A program made the translations under genes and the position numbers. Shown piece after piece: positions 21,258 to 30,124 of a stretch of 64,000 bases of DNA. Location of the stretch: assembly GCA_938050045.1 (NCBI GenBank), contig CALLJS010000014.1, positions 1-64,000 on the forward strand, written 5' to 3'. The DNA is from an uncultured Sphingomonadaceae bacterium. Lineage in GTDB: Bacteria > Pseudomonadota > Alphaproteobacteria > Sphingomonadales > Sphingomonadaceae. The stretch's first letter is position 1. The number at the start of each line of letters is the position of its first letter. The notes below the pieces were generated by a model. The model was not told where the DNA came from. It made no database searches and worked only from the letters and a program-made list of their open reading frames with translations.

Positions 21258-22043
21258 CTAAGCAATGGCCAAAATTTCATGCGGGTCAACGCCTGCGCTC
21301 TTATATATATCATGCGCCATATCATAGCTAAAGGGTTGCGTAATATTCAGCATTGCCCTTACTTCATCTAGCTGCATTGGCAGCAGGGCCGTAATATCTT
21401 GATAGCCAATATTAGCAGCAACTTTGCCGTTGCGCTGTGCTTCTCTTATGGCTTTGAACACTGGTGTTTTGGTTGGCGCACGGCGTTTTACCTCGATACC
21501 GCCTGCATAAGCGATAAACAAAAAGCCCAAGCTTATATTTTGGCTGTAGGTGAATGCCAATAAGCATTGTTCACCCAGAGGATCGCGCCCATAGCCCGTT
21601 AAAATATGGGCAATATCGTGCGTATCGCGCATGCGGTTATAAAACCATTCTATACGATCATCATAAGAGGGTATTTTGGACGAAAATTTCTCATTTTCTT
21701 CAACCAGCCCATGGGCGCTAATTTTTTCGCGCTCCATAAATTCGGCATAGGTGCGACCCAAGGAACCCGATGGCATTGCCAATAATGTGTCATGATCGTC
21801 CAAAATATCAGGAAGAAATTCGTCGCGTGCATAAAGCTGCTCACCCAATGGAGTTTTGAGAAATTTTAATGCTTTACTAATATAACGTCCATCGCGCAGA
21901 TTATTTATGATATGAAATACTTGTTCTGTATCTTCTTTGTCAGCAATTAATTTGCGAAAATGATGCAATGCCTTAAGCGGACGAATATTTACTCTTTTAC
22001 GGCCCGTGTGAATATAAGGAATGTTAGTCATATTAGTATCCAT
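21258..22043 (-). CDS. coq4: COQ4-family ubiquinone biosynthesis protein
   Basis: Member of the Coq4 family, needed for ubiquinone synthesis in mitochondria and many alphaproteobacteria. The signature metal-site motif HDxxHxxxG...GE is present as DTHDIAHILTGYGRDPLGE, followed by the family helix AFTYSQNISLGFLFIAYAGG. The protein is 261 residues, with no signal or membrane helix strong enough for integral insertion. A COQ9 homologue is found at 48461-49171. The upstream spacer is shared with the divergent nitroreductase gene. Confidence 0.88.
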   Translation of the reverse strand: MDTNMTNIPYIHTGRKRVNIRPLKALHHFRKLIADKEDTEQVFHIINNLRDGRYISKALKFLKTPLGEQLYARDEFLPDILDDHDTLLAMPSGSLGRTYAEFMEREKISAHGLVEENEKFSSKIPSYDDRIEWFYNRMRDTHDIAHILTGYGRDPLGEQCLLAFTYSQNISLGFLFIAYAGGIEVKRRAPTKTPVFKAIREAQRNGKVAANIGYQDITALLPMQLDEVRAMLNITQPFSYDMAHDIYKSAGVDPHEILAIA

Positions 22044-22145
22044 GTGTAACGAATCATTCTTTAGTAATATTCTATTATATTTACTTACATTAATGTCAAT
22101 AAGCTTTGTGCTTTTAATTTAGGCTTATATCGTTAAAGTCATATC

Positions 22146-22820
22146 ATGAAAAAGCATGACACTCTTCCCTATACTGCTCTGCCTGAATATGATGATGCAG
22201 AGCGGATTGCGCGTTCCAAAGCATTTTATGAAGCGATTAAAACGCGCCGTTCCTGCCGTTATTTCAGCGATGCCCCTATAGCGCGCGCTGTGATTGAAAA
22301 TGCCATATTGGCTGCTGGGACTGCACCCAATGGGGCCAATCACCAACCTTGGCATTTCGCAGTGATAGAAAGTATGGACAAAAAAACAGCATTACGCGCT
22401 GCCGCCGAAGCCGAAGAGCGTGAATTTTATGAAGATAAGGCCAGCGAAGAATGGCTCGATGCGCTCGAACCGCTTGGAACCGATAGCGACAAACCATTTT
22501 TGGAGATTGCACCTTATCTCATTGTGGTTTTTGGGCAGCGCAAAGGCGGCCTGCGTTCAGGAGAAATGAAGCAAAATTATTATGTGAATGAAAGCATTGG
22601 TATTGCCTCGGGCATGCTCATCACCGCCCTGCATGATGCGGGACTCGCAACCTTAACGCATACGCCCAACCCTATGAAGTTTTTGAACAAGATTTGTGAT
22701 AGGCCCAGCACTGAAAAACCTATGATGGTCTTGGTGGTTGGCAAGCCTGCAAAAAATGCCACTATCCCCGTACATGCAACCTATAAAAAACCTTTGGATG
22801 AAATTTCCAGTTGGTTATGA
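22146..22820 (+). CDS. Nitroreductase-family FMN oxidoreductase
   Basis: Flavin enzyme of the nitroreductase superfamily, probably NAD(P)H-dependent. The FMN-phosphate-binding start KTRRSCRYFSDAPI is followed by AAGTAPNGANHQPWHFAVI, and SIGIASGMLITALHDAGLATLTHTP marks the dimer/FMN region. At 224 residues it is of the longer BluB/iodotyrosine-deiodinase-like type, but I do not assign a specific reaction. The ATG has little leader sequence and no obvious ribosome site. It overlaps no gene if the next start is set at 22834. Confidence 0.85.
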   Translation: MKKHDTLPYTALPEYDDAERIARSKAFYEAIKTRRSCRYFSDAPIARAVIENAILAAGTAPNGANHQPWHFAVIESMDKKTALRAAAEAEEREFYEDKASEEWLDALEPLGTDSDKPFLEIAPYLIVVFGQRKGGLRSGEMKQNYYVNESIGIASGMLITALHDAGLATLTHTPNPMKFLNKICDRPSTEKPMMVLVVGKPAKNATIPVHATYKKPLDEISSWL

Positions 22821-22833
22821 AACACCATATTAT

Positions 22834-24078
22834 ATGACGGAAACCAACAATCAAAAGCAACGATATATTCATCTCGATGCGCTGCGTGGTTTTGCTGTCA
22901 TGGGTATAGTGACGATGAATATCATCGCTTTTGCCATGCCGCAAAATGCTTATTTGATGCCCAATTTATTTGGCCCTGCTCGTGCATCGGATGCGGCAGC
23001 GTGGATTGGTAATTTCATTTTCTTTGATGGTAAAATGCGCGGCCTATTTTCGCTATTATTTGGTGCCAGCATGATGCTGATAATCATGCGAGCAGAGGAT
23101 AAGGGGGACAGCAGTGCTAAAATACACTATAATCGTATGCTTTGGCTTATCTTATTTGGATTGCTGCATTTCACCTTTATTTGGTATGGCGATATATTAT
23201 TCCTCTATGGCGTAATGGGCTGCTTTACCTATTTTATGCACCATTTGGACGCGCAAAAATTGCTCAAATGGGGTTTGGGCATATTCATATCTTTCACGCT
23301 TTTACTCACGATTGCCTTGGGCGGATTATTATATCAAAAATATAGCGCAGAAAGTAGCGATGCGACTAGCGCAGAAATAGCTGATTATCAGCTTTTCAAA
23401 GATGAATTTAAGCCAGATGCGCAGGCTACAGTGGCTGAGTTAGATGCCTATGATAAGGATTATGCTGATATAGTGAGATTCCGAATCGCAGAGGAATGGA
23501 CTACACCGATATTCTCTATTTTCATTGGTATTACCGAAACTCTCCCTTTCATATTAATCGGCATGGCTTTGCTCAAAAATGGTTTTTTATTGGGCCAAAG
23601 TGATACTATTACCTATAAAAAAACAGTGATTTATGGGCTTGGCGGCGGGATCATACTCAATAGTTTGATTGCCTTTATAATCTTCAAAAATGGTTTTGAT
23701 ATTGCGATAATCTTTAATGCGATACAGGGCTGGAGCAACATCCCGCGCCTGATGATGACCATGGGCTATGCAGCGCTTATCATCCTCTTTATTTCTAAAA
23801 GCCCATTTAATAGATTGCTTCAACGAACAGCAGCCGCTGGCCGTATGGCATTTTCCAACTATATCGGCACGAGCATTGCGATGAGTTTTATATTCTATGG
23901 CTATGGTTTGGGATATTATAATGAGATTAGCAGAGCAGGGCTTTTCCCAATCATTCTCGGAACATGGGTCATCATGCTCTTATGGTCAAAACCATGGCTA
24001 GAGCATTTTCATTATGGCCCACTAGAGTGGCTTTGGCGTTCTTTAGCGCGCCGCGCGTTACAGGACTTTCGGCGTTAA
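22834..24078 (+). CDS. DUF418-family membrane protein
   Basis: Integral membrane protein of about 414 residues with roughly eight to ten helices. The N-terminal signature RYIHLDALRGFAVMGIVTMNI is typical of DUF418/DUF1624 proteins, and the C-terminal AAGRMAFSNYIGTSIAMSFIFYGYGLGYY with HYGPLEWLWRSL is the DUF418 domain. The track start at 22738 lies inside the nitroreductase gene; MTETNNQKQ at 22834 begins just after that gene's stop and is preferred. Function unknown; distantly related to membrane acyltransferases. Confidence 0.85.
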   Translation: MTETNNQKQRYIHLDALRGFAVMGIVTMNIIAFAMPQNAYLMPNLFGPARASDAAAWIGNFIFFDGKMRGLFSLLFGASMMLIIMRAEDKGDSSAKIHYNRMLWLILFGLLHFTFIWYGDILFLYGVMGCFTYFMHHLDAQKLLKWGLGIFISFTLLLTIALGGLLYQKYSAESSDATSAEIADYQLFKDEFKPDAQATVAELDAYDKDYADIVRFRIAEEWTTPIFSIFIGITETLPFILIGMALLKNGFLLGQSDTITYKKTVIYGLGGGIILNSLIAFIIFKNGFDIAIIFNAIQGWSNIPRLMMTMGYAALIILFISKSPFNRLLQRTAAAGRMAFSNYIGTSIAMSFIFYGYGLGYYNEISRAGLFPIILGTWVIMLLWSKPWLEHFHYGPLEWLWRSLARRALQDFRR

Positions 24079-24103
24079 ACACAATAGGCGCAAAAGCCTA
24101 GCT

Positions 24104-24532
24104 CTAGCTATCATAAGTATAATTAGCAAAACCGCGATTACTATTCACGACACGGCGTTCAACCAATGGATTGGATTCTTTTTCAAGTGCTTCAAGCGTC
24201 GTTTCGAATAAAGGTCGCAATAATACTGCTTTTTCTAGTAGATCTTCGGGATCTTGTTGGATTTCAATATAGTGACGCGCCGTCATTTCAATCTCTTCTG
24301 CCAATTCCGCTAATTTCTCAGCTCCGAATTGCCAAGCTTCACCTTTCAGAGTGTGCGCTGGAATGACGAGTTTGCTCGAATCACGCACGCGCAATGCCTC
24401 TTCTATTTGTGCCAATGATTTTATACCATCTTCACGAAAATAACCCAAGATTCTGACAAAGCCAGGCCCCAGTAATTCGCGCGTATTGATATAGGTCTTC
24501 CAGTTAATAATTTCACTGTCGGTAAGGGTCAT
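24104..24532 (-). CDS. Histidine phosphotransfer (Hpt) domain protein
   Basis: Stand-alone Hpt protein of 142 residues that would relay phosphate between a hybrid kinase and a response regulator. The phospho-accepting His is H60 in IPAHTLKGEAWQFGAEKLAELAEEIE, the canonical HxLKG context on a four-helix bundle. A ribosome site AGGAGAAACGGGAT precedes the ATG. No kinase or regulator gene is adjacent, so the partners are elsewhere. A 6-bp inverted repeat GTAAAC-GGAGT-GTTTAC lies about 60 bases upstream (24591-24607). Confidence 0.85.
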   Translation of the reverse strand: MTLTDSEIINWKTYINTRELLGPGFVRILGYFREDGIKSLAQIEEALRVRDSSKLVIPAHTLKGEAWQFGAEKLAELAEEIEMTARHYIEIQQDPEDLLEKAVLLRPLFETTLEALEKESNPLVERRVVNSNRGFANYTYDS

Positions 24533-24722
24533 ATCCCGTTTCTCCTTGCTGAATTACGACCAGAACAAGAAGTCACTATACAACGGATTAGTAAACGGAG
24601 TGTTTACGCTCTAAAATGAAAAAACCAAATTGGATTAAAAGATAATCATAGTATAAAAATATTGATACTCTCAATTTTACATATACGACTATGCCTTAAC
24701 TCTTGATATATAGTGCTATATA

Positions 24723-26099
24723 TTAATCATCTGCGTAAGGATTATTGGATGCACGCATGTTCATGCGCACTGGCACAGCCCCAAAATCTAAATCTCGGCG
24801 CAATCCATTAATTAAATAACGATTATAGCTTTCGGGCAATTTATCTACTCTGGTGCCAAAAACAGCAAAGGTAGGCGGCCGATTTCTAGCTTGGGTAATA
24901 TAGCGTAATTTTATGCGTTTCCCCCCAGGTGCAGGTGGCGGGTTTACCTGAATAGCCTGTTCGAACCACCGATTTAACTCACCAGTGGGTACGCGGCGGC
25001 TCCAGGCATCTCGCGCTTTGAAGGCGGCGTCTATTAACGAATCCAATCCTTTGCCCGTCATAGCAGAAACAGCGATCATCGGTACGCCCTTTAATTGCGC
25101 TAATCCCTCATCTAGGGCCGCTCTAATACCATGGAATAATGCGCTACCATCTTCGGCAATATCCCATTTATTGATAGCAATAATCAAGGCTCTGCCTTCT
25201 TGAATGCAATGATCCCCAATTTTCAAATCCTGCAATTCTAGGCCTTTTGTCGCATCAAGCATCAAAATTACCACTTCGGAAAAATCAATAGCGCGCCGTG
25301 CATCGGCAACCGATAATTTCTCTAACTTGTCTTTTACCCGCGCTTTTTTGCGCATCCCAGCAGTATCAATGATGCGGATTTCACGGTGTTTTAGCTCTGG
25401 GTCGCTTGAATCAGGATTATCCCACAACCAATCAATGGTAATACTATCGCGCGTAATACCTGCCTCTGGCCCTGTTATGAGTCGATTTTCACCGAGCATC
25501 TTATTTATCATGGTCGATTTGCCAGCATTGGGACGGCCGACAACGGCCAATTTTAGAGGTGCCGTCGGGGACTCCAAATCATATTCTTCTTCTTCGCCGT
25601 CCCATGCATCAATGATAGGCCGCAAAGCTTGATATAGATCGGCCATGCCTTCGCCATGCTCTGCGCTTATGGCAATAGGCTCATTAAATCCCAAGCTATA
25701 GGATTCCAATATAGTAGAATCGGCGCGGCTGCCCTCGGCTTTATTTATCACCAATTCAACGGGCACATTGCTAGCACGCAGCCAACGCGCAATCTCTTCA
25801 TCAAGCGGCGTTAACCCCGCGCGACCATCGATAATGAAGATAGCCGCAACAGAGCCATTCAAAGCCGCTTCGGTTTGCGACCGCATCCGACCGGGCAAGG
25901 TTTGCGGATCTTCATCCTCATAACCAGCGGTATCGACCGCAATGAATTTCAAGTCAAACAAAGACGCATCGCCTTCGCGCCTGTCGCGCGTAACGCCTGG
26001 TTGATCGTCAACCAATGCTAAACGTTTGCCAACCAATCGATTGAACAATGTTGATTTACCGACATTAGGTCTGCCAATTATGGCAATAGTGGGCTTCAT
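24723..26099 (-). CDS. der: GTPase Der (EngA), ribosome assembly
   Basis: Double-GTPase that acts in 50S ribosome assembly. Two G domains are visible: GRPNVGKSTLFNRL with DTAGYEDED at the N-terminus, and GRPNAGKSTMINKML with DTAGMRKKARVKDKLEKLS in the middle. NKAE and NKWD supply the G4 motifs. The KH-like C-terminal domain contains IKLRYITQARNRPPTFAVFGTR. The 458 residues are complete. It is last in a yfgM-bamB-der cluster, the same order as in E. coli. Confidence 0.96.
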   Translation of the reverse strand: MKPTIAIIGRPNVGKSTLFNRLVGKRLALVDDQPGVTRDRREGDASLFDLKFIAVDTAGYEDEDPQTLPGRMRSQTEAALNGSVAAIFIIDGRAGLTPLDEEIARWLRASNVPVELVINKAEGSRADSTILESYSLGFNEPIAISAEHGEGMADLYQALRPIIDAWDGEEEEYDLESPTAPLKLAVVGRPNAGKSTMINKMLGENRLITGPEAGITRDSITIDWLWDNPDSSDPELKHREIRIIDTAGMRKKARVKDKLEKLSVADARRAIDFSEVVILMLDATKGLELQDLKIGDHCIQEGRALIIAINKWDIAEDGSALFHGIRAALDEGLAQLKGVPMIAVSAMTGKGLDSLIDAAFKARDAWSRRVPTGELNRWFEQAIQVNPPPAPGGKRIKLRYITQARNRPPTFAVFGTRVDKLPESYNRYLINGLRRDLDFGAVPVRMNMRASNNPYADD

Positions 26100-26141
26100 T
26101 ATGCCATAACTCCCTTAAATATAGGGTGCAAACCCCAATTA

Positions 26142-27470
26142 TTATTGAAAAGCGCTGATCGTGCCGCTGTCATCCAAAATATAAAGCATATTATTGGCAA
26201 CGATTGGCGCCACAGAAATGGGGGCCTTAACCTCTTGTATCTTAAATGCAACGCCTTCCGCAGGCTCTATCGACCAAATTTCACCCTCTGAATTGCTGGC
26301 TACCAGACGATTCCCCGCTAATATAGGGCCGCGCCAAGTGATTTCGCCTTTCTTTTTCTTTTCATTCGCAAATTCTGGTAATTGGGCAATCCAACGAATC
26401 TTTCCACTTGAGCGTGAGATGCAGAGCATCCTAGCATCATCGGTTAAAACAAAAACCCATTCACCCGCTACCACTGGGGTTGCGATACCGGCAATATTAA
26501 GCTCCCAAATACGGCGTCCTTGATCCAAATCATAAGCAGCCATGCGCCCGCCCTGGCCCAAGGCATAGACTTTACCGCGATCAATGACGGGAGATGCGTC
26601 AACATCAGACAATTCAGACACTGACAATGACATGCGCGTACGCGACAAGGTATCGCTCCAGAGGCTACGGCCATTTTCATACCGATAAGCCGATAATTCC
26701 CCCGAAGAATATCCAGCCACAACGGTTCCATCGGATGCGGCAGGCGATGCCACACCGAAAATACCAGATTCACCAATAGCACCCGCTTCATTCCATTCGG
26801 TTGCGCCCGTTCGGGCATTCAAAGCATATATTTGATTATCTTGTGTCATGACATAAAGATTGCCATTTGATAATGTCGGCGAACCGCGCAAAGGCCCAGC
26901 AGGCCTTGATTTCCATAGCATAGTACCATCAGCAATATTGAGAGCCACCACATCGCCAATTCCATTTGTAGCGTAAATATTGACGCCATCAGAGGAAACA
27001 CCGCCACCAAATAATGTCGATTTTTTCTCGACTGATTTGCTAAAATTAGCACTCCAAAGTCGCGCGCCATTTGTTGCATCAAAGGCTCTTACAACCGCAT
27101 CGGTACCGATAGCGAATAATTTTCCGTTTACAATAATCGGCGAGGACGCCAACCTTGCCCGAGAGGTTGACCCCAAAATTTGACTGCTCCAGTTTCGGCT
27201 TAACTCTGCCCCAAGCGCCACATGACCAGGAGCATTAGAAGCAGCACCGCTCGGCTGTTGCCAAGCATCATTAATCCGCGATGTTGGTATAATTACAGAT
27301 TGTCCAGATAAGGCGGGATCAGCTTCTGTATCTATGCGCGTGCCCAAAATATCGACGCGATTACCGATTGTTGGGGTGACTTTTGAATCGCTACTGCCGC
27401 CCAAAGCGCCGCATGCAGTCAGCATTGATAAAGCAGCTAAACTTAAGATATATTTAGAAGTTTTATGCAC
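26142..27470 (-). CDS. bamB: Outer-membrane assembly lipoprotein BamB
   Basis: Beta-propeller lipoprotein of the BAM complex, which inserts outer-membrane proteins. The track begins at a TTG that overlaps the GGAG ribosome site. I choose the GTG at 27470, nine bases after GGAG, giving VHKTSKYILSLAALSMLTACG with the lipobox LTAC. Repeats of the PQQ-propeller type follow (VRAFDATNGARLWSANF, VVALNIADGTMLWKSR, IYALNARTGATEWNEAG, MAAYDLDQGRRIWELNI). Length is about 442 residues. It lies between the TPR protein and der, as in E. coli. Confidence 0.9.
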   Translation of the reverse strand: MHKTSKYILSLAALSMLTACGALGGSSDSKVTPTIGNRVDILGTRIDTEADPALSGQSVIIPTSRINDAWQQPSGAASNAPGHVALGAELSRNWSSQILGSTSRARLASSPIIVNGKLFAIGTDAVVRAFDATNGARLWSANFSKSVEKKSTLFGGGVSSDGVNIYATNGIGDVVALNIADGTMLWKSRPAGPLRGSPTLSNGNLYVMTQDNQIYALNARTGATEWNEAGAIGESGIFGVASPAASDGTVVAGYSSGELSAYRYENGRSLWSDTLSRTRMSLSVSELSDVDASPVIDRGKVYALGQGGRMAAYDLDQGRRIWELNIAGIATPVVAGEWVFVLTDDARMLCISRSSGKIRWIAQLPEFANEKKKKGEITWRGPILAGNRLVASNSEGEIWSIEPAEGVAFKIQEVKAPISVAPIVANNMLYILDDSGTISAFQ

Positions 27471-27533
27471 GAAAATATTCTCCAATTTTATAATATCGCG
27501 CTGCGCAACCTTTGCAGCAAACTCGATGATAAT

Positions 27534-28265
27534 TCATTCACTTGTTTTTTCTGCATCATCTTCGCTTTCGCTATTCTGAATAGCATCGATTCCCAATACA
27601 CCTGCCATTTGACGGGCACGGCCGCGCAGCGATTCTGGTAAATCTTCTTGGTCAGCAATTTGGGCAAAAATAGGCCCCGCTAAATCTTCTTTGTCCTGCC
27701 GCATATAGGATATGGCTGTCATTTCACCAGCACTTCCGAACCACGGATTACCTGGTATAGCCAAGGGTTTAAGTTGATCTATAATATGCTGCGGTTTCAC
27801 ATCATCAAATTGCGCCATTGTTTTTCTAATCAATGCAAAATCACGAAATGCGCTGGACAGTTCTTCATCTTTAATCACGTCATCATAATGTGCAATGGCC
27901 TTTTTCTTATCGCCTTTTTCAATCGCAATGTTGCCTTCTAAAATTTTTGATAGAGCACGATAGCCTGCTTGTTCTGCATCTTTGAAAGATTTGAGCTGCT
28001 CTAATGCCTCATCATTTTTACCCGCCTCTAATATATCTACAGCTTTGATAAAAGCTTCCCCTTGGTCGCCAATAGCTTGTGATTTTTGATTTTCAAAATA
28101 AGCCCAAGCACCTAATGTCCCAAATCCAACAATAAGCGCAATCGCTATCCAGCGGCCCCATTTGTTCCAAAATTGTTTAAGGTCACTATCGCGCACCGCA
28201 TCATCGACTTCGCGTAAAAATGCCTCATCGGCTAAATCTCTTGTATCTGTAGGGCTTTTAGCCAC
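27534..28265 (-). CDS. YfgM-like TPR membrane protein
   Basis: Membrane-anchored protein with tetratricopeptide-like repeats, similar to the YfgM/DUF2133 family that works beside BamB and the Sec translocon. The start is set at GTG 28265 (VAKSPTDTRDL), because GGAGG lies just before it; the track's Met at 28310 is less likely. One transmembrane helix (WIAIALIVGFGTLGAWAYF, about residue 38) follows an acidic cytoplasmic head, and the periplasmic remainder is helical (FIKAVDILEAGKNDEALEQLKSF). It ends in an acidic tail. First gene of the yfgM-bamB-der cluster. Confidence 0.82.
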   Translation of the reverse strand: MAKSPTDTRDLADEAFLREVDDAVRDSDLKQFWNKWGRWIAIALIVGFGTLGAWAYFENQKSQAIGDQGEAFIKAVDILEAGKNDEALEQLKSFKDAEQAGYRALSKILEGNIAIEKGDKKKAIAHYDDVIKDEELSSAFRDFALIRKTMAQFDDVKPQHIIDQLKPLAIPGNPWFGSAGEMTAISYMRQDKEDLAGPIFAQIADQEDLPESLRGRARQMAGVLGIDAIQNSESEDDAEKTSE

Positions 28266-28423
28266 CGTTACCTCCATTAAAAATGCGCAAATTATCGCAC
28301 CATTCATCATCCATTAGCCGCGAGTGAGGCGACATACTAGCCCCCAATATCAAGCGACGCTGCACAATAGTATAAATTACAGGATAATCGCTATAAAAAA
28401 TAAATTTTATGCGTCAATCACTC

Positions 28424-29290
28424 TTATATTGATCCATATAATTGGTCTCGACTGGGAAATGTTCGGCTGCGGACTTCATCCGCATATTGACGCACAGATT
28501 TTTGAACAGTCTCTGACATGTTACCATACCGTTTCACAAATTTCGGCGTGCGATCGAACAGACCAAGCATATCCTCTGAAACTAAGACTTGCCCATCGCA
28601 CTGTGCAGAGGCACCAATACCAATAGTGGGACAGGCTACTTTCTGGGTAATCTCAATCGCAATAGGCTCTAACACGCCTTCGATAACAAGGCCAAAAGCC
28701 CCCGCTTCTGAGAGAGCAACCGCGTCTTCGACAATGACTTTGGCTTCTTCATCGCTCTTACCGCGCACACCATAGCCCCCCAATATATTGATAGCTTGGG
28801 GCGTTAAACCAACATGCGCCATCACTGGAATACCGCGTTTTGTTAGAAATTCCAATGTCGGTGCTAATATTTTACCACCCTCAATTTTAATCGCAGCCGC
28901 ACCAGTATGTTTGAGCAAATTAGAGGCATTTTCAAAGGCTTGTTCGGGCGATGCTTCATAGGAACCAAAAGGCATATCAACAATCACAGCGGCATGATAG
29001 CTTCCCCTAACCACTGCCGCACCATGGGCAATCATCATATCCATGGTCACAGCAACGGTATGCGGCAGCCCATAAATAACCTGCCCGAGCGAATCACCTA
29101 CCAAAAGCATATCGCATTCTGGATCGAGCAATTGGGCCATGCGTACCGTATAGGCGGTGAGCATGACCAAAGGTTCACCGCCTTTGCGTTGGCGAATTTT
29201 TGGTACTGTCAGCCTTTTCATCGGCTTTGGTGTTGGGTTCGCACGGCTGGTAGACGTATCGAATGTGAGCGTTTTTGACGTGGTGGACAT
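28424..29290 (-). CDS. panB: 3-methyl-2-oxobutanoate hydroxymethyltransferase
   Basis: First committed step of pantothenate biosynthesis: transfers a hydroxymethyl group from methylene-THF to ketoisovalerate. Motifs are intact: MLTAYTVRMAQLLDPECDMLLVGDSLGQVIYGL with the Mg-binding Asp residues, DMPFGSYEAS, KIEGG, PVMAHVGLTPQ, and TIGIGASAQCDGQVLV. The 288 residues include a Ser/Thr/Pro-rich N-terminal extension of about 22 residues. PanB supplies the pathway that coaD and coaE (also in this window) complete. Confidence 0.95.
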   Translation of the reverse strand: MSTTSKTLTFDTSTSRANPTPKPMKRLTVPKIRQRKGGEPLVMLTAYTVRMAQLLDPECDMLLVGDSLGQVIYGLPHTVAVTMDMMIAHGAAVVRGSYHAAVIVDMPFGSYEASPEQAFENASNLLKHTGAAAIKIEGGKILAPTLEFLTKRGIPVMAHVGLTPQAINILGGYGVRGKSDEEAKVIVEDAVALSEAGAFGLVIEGVLEPIAIEITQKVACPTIGIGASAQCDGQVLVSEDMLGLFDRTPKFVKRYGNMSETVQKSVRQYADEVRSRTFPSRDQLYGSI

Positions 29291-29329
29291 AAAGAAACAT
29301 TAGCGACAAATGCTCTGCTTAAAAAGAGT

Positions 29330-29420
29330 ATATTATAATGATTTTCATATTATAACTATATTATAATTGACTCCATGTTAACAAAATCTAACATAACAGA
29401 TATATTTATTAACATGGAGT
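29330..29420 (+). promoter_or_regulatory. Triple direct repeat plus 12-bp inverted repeat masking a ribosome site
   Basis: Three copies of ATATTATAA (29330, 29347, 29358) are followed by ACTCCATGTTAA (29370-29381) and its exact reverse complement TTAACATGGAGT (29409-29420), separated by 27 bases. The right arm contains the GGAG ribosome site of the membrane-protein gene that starts at 29427. The direct repeats could be operator sites for the XRE regulator encoded two genes down. The inverted repeat could be an operator or an RNA hairpin that hides the ribosome site. Sequence facts are direct; function is inference. Confidence 0.6.
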
Positions 29421-29426
29421 ATGGAA

Positions 29427-29843
29427 ATGTCATTTCGTGAAAAAATGCTGTGGGTCGCCTTTATCGCTATGATCGGCGGCTTTGGGTTTTATTTTCTCAC
29501 ATTATTAACCCCAATAGGCCAAAATGCGTCGCCCGATTATTATTTAGGGCTCTTATTCTTCATCATCGGCCTGACAATTGGCAGTATGTTGGTCGCCACA
29601 CTCATATTATTCATCCGCAATCGAAGCGAGGTGACGTTCAAAGAGGATGAGCGTGACCGTAACATCCACAAAGCCGCCACCCAAATCGCCTATTATCCTC
29701 TATTATTGGGCGTATGGGGCAGCGGTGCTTTATTTCATAATGGCGTTTCCACATCAATAATGCTCAACATTTTATTAGCAGTCTTAGTGGGTGCAGAATC
29801 TATTCGCTTGGGGTATCAAATCTTTCTCTATCGCCAGGCATAG
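29427..29843 (+). CDS. Four-helix membrane protein, DUF2178-like, paired with XRE regulator
   Basis: Membrane protein of 138 residues with four predicted helices (about 7-27, 40-62, 88-105, 112-130). A cytoplasmic loop carries EVTFKEDERDRNIHKAATQIAYY; the DERDRxIxxxA pattern resembles DUF2178 proteins. The track start at 29421 is only 1 base from the GGAG site, so I prefer the Met at 29427, spaced 7 bases. The XRE gene follows after 3 bases. Such membrane-protein/small-XRE pairs are widespread; the biological role is not established. Confidence 0.75.
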   Translation: MSFREKMLWVAFIAMIGGFGFYFLTLLTPIGQNASPDYYLGLLFFIIGLTIGSMLVATLILFIRNRSEVTFKEDERDRNIHKAATQIAYYPLLLGVWGSGALFHNGVSTSIMLNILLAVLVGAESIRLGYQIFLYRQA

Positions 29844-29846
29844 CGT

Positions 29847-30059
29847 ATGAAAAAATTAGCTTTTAACAATAATATCAAAATTTTGCGCTTCATGAGCAAT
29901 GAGATGACTCAAGCTGATTTGGGCGAAAAAGTCGGCGTTACGCGCCAGACCATAGCCGCCATTGAACAGAGCAAATATTCGCCTTCATTAGAAGTTGCAT
30001 TTCGTATCGCCCACATATTTGGCAGGCCATTAGACGAAGTGTTCATTTGGAAAGATTAG
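29847..30059 (+). CDS. Small XRE-family helix-turn-helix regulator
   Basis: Seventy-residue DNA-binding protein consisting of one Cro/C1-type HTH: MTQADLGEKVGVTRQTIAAIEQSKYSPSLEVAFRIAHIFGRPLDEVFIWKD. This short form, ending in the LDEVF pattern, is typical of YozG-like regulators encoded behind membrane proteins. It is in an operon with the upstream gene (3-base gap) and is the best candidate to bind the repeats at 29330-29420 as an autoregulator (inference). Confidence 0.88.
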   Translation: MKKLAFNNNIKILRFMSNEMTQADLGEKVGVTRQTIAAIEQSKYSPSLEVAFRIAHIFGRPLDEVFIWKD

Positions 30060-30124
30060 CGGAAAATAGCACCAATACTCTGACCCTAATGCATCTTTTG
30101 ACAATAAATTAGGCACCATGATAT

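Noticed and set aside
24067-24103. Hairpin TAGGC-GCAAAA-GCCTA between the DUF418 and Hpt genes
   Set aside because: Five-base stem without a T-run; not convincing as a terminator.
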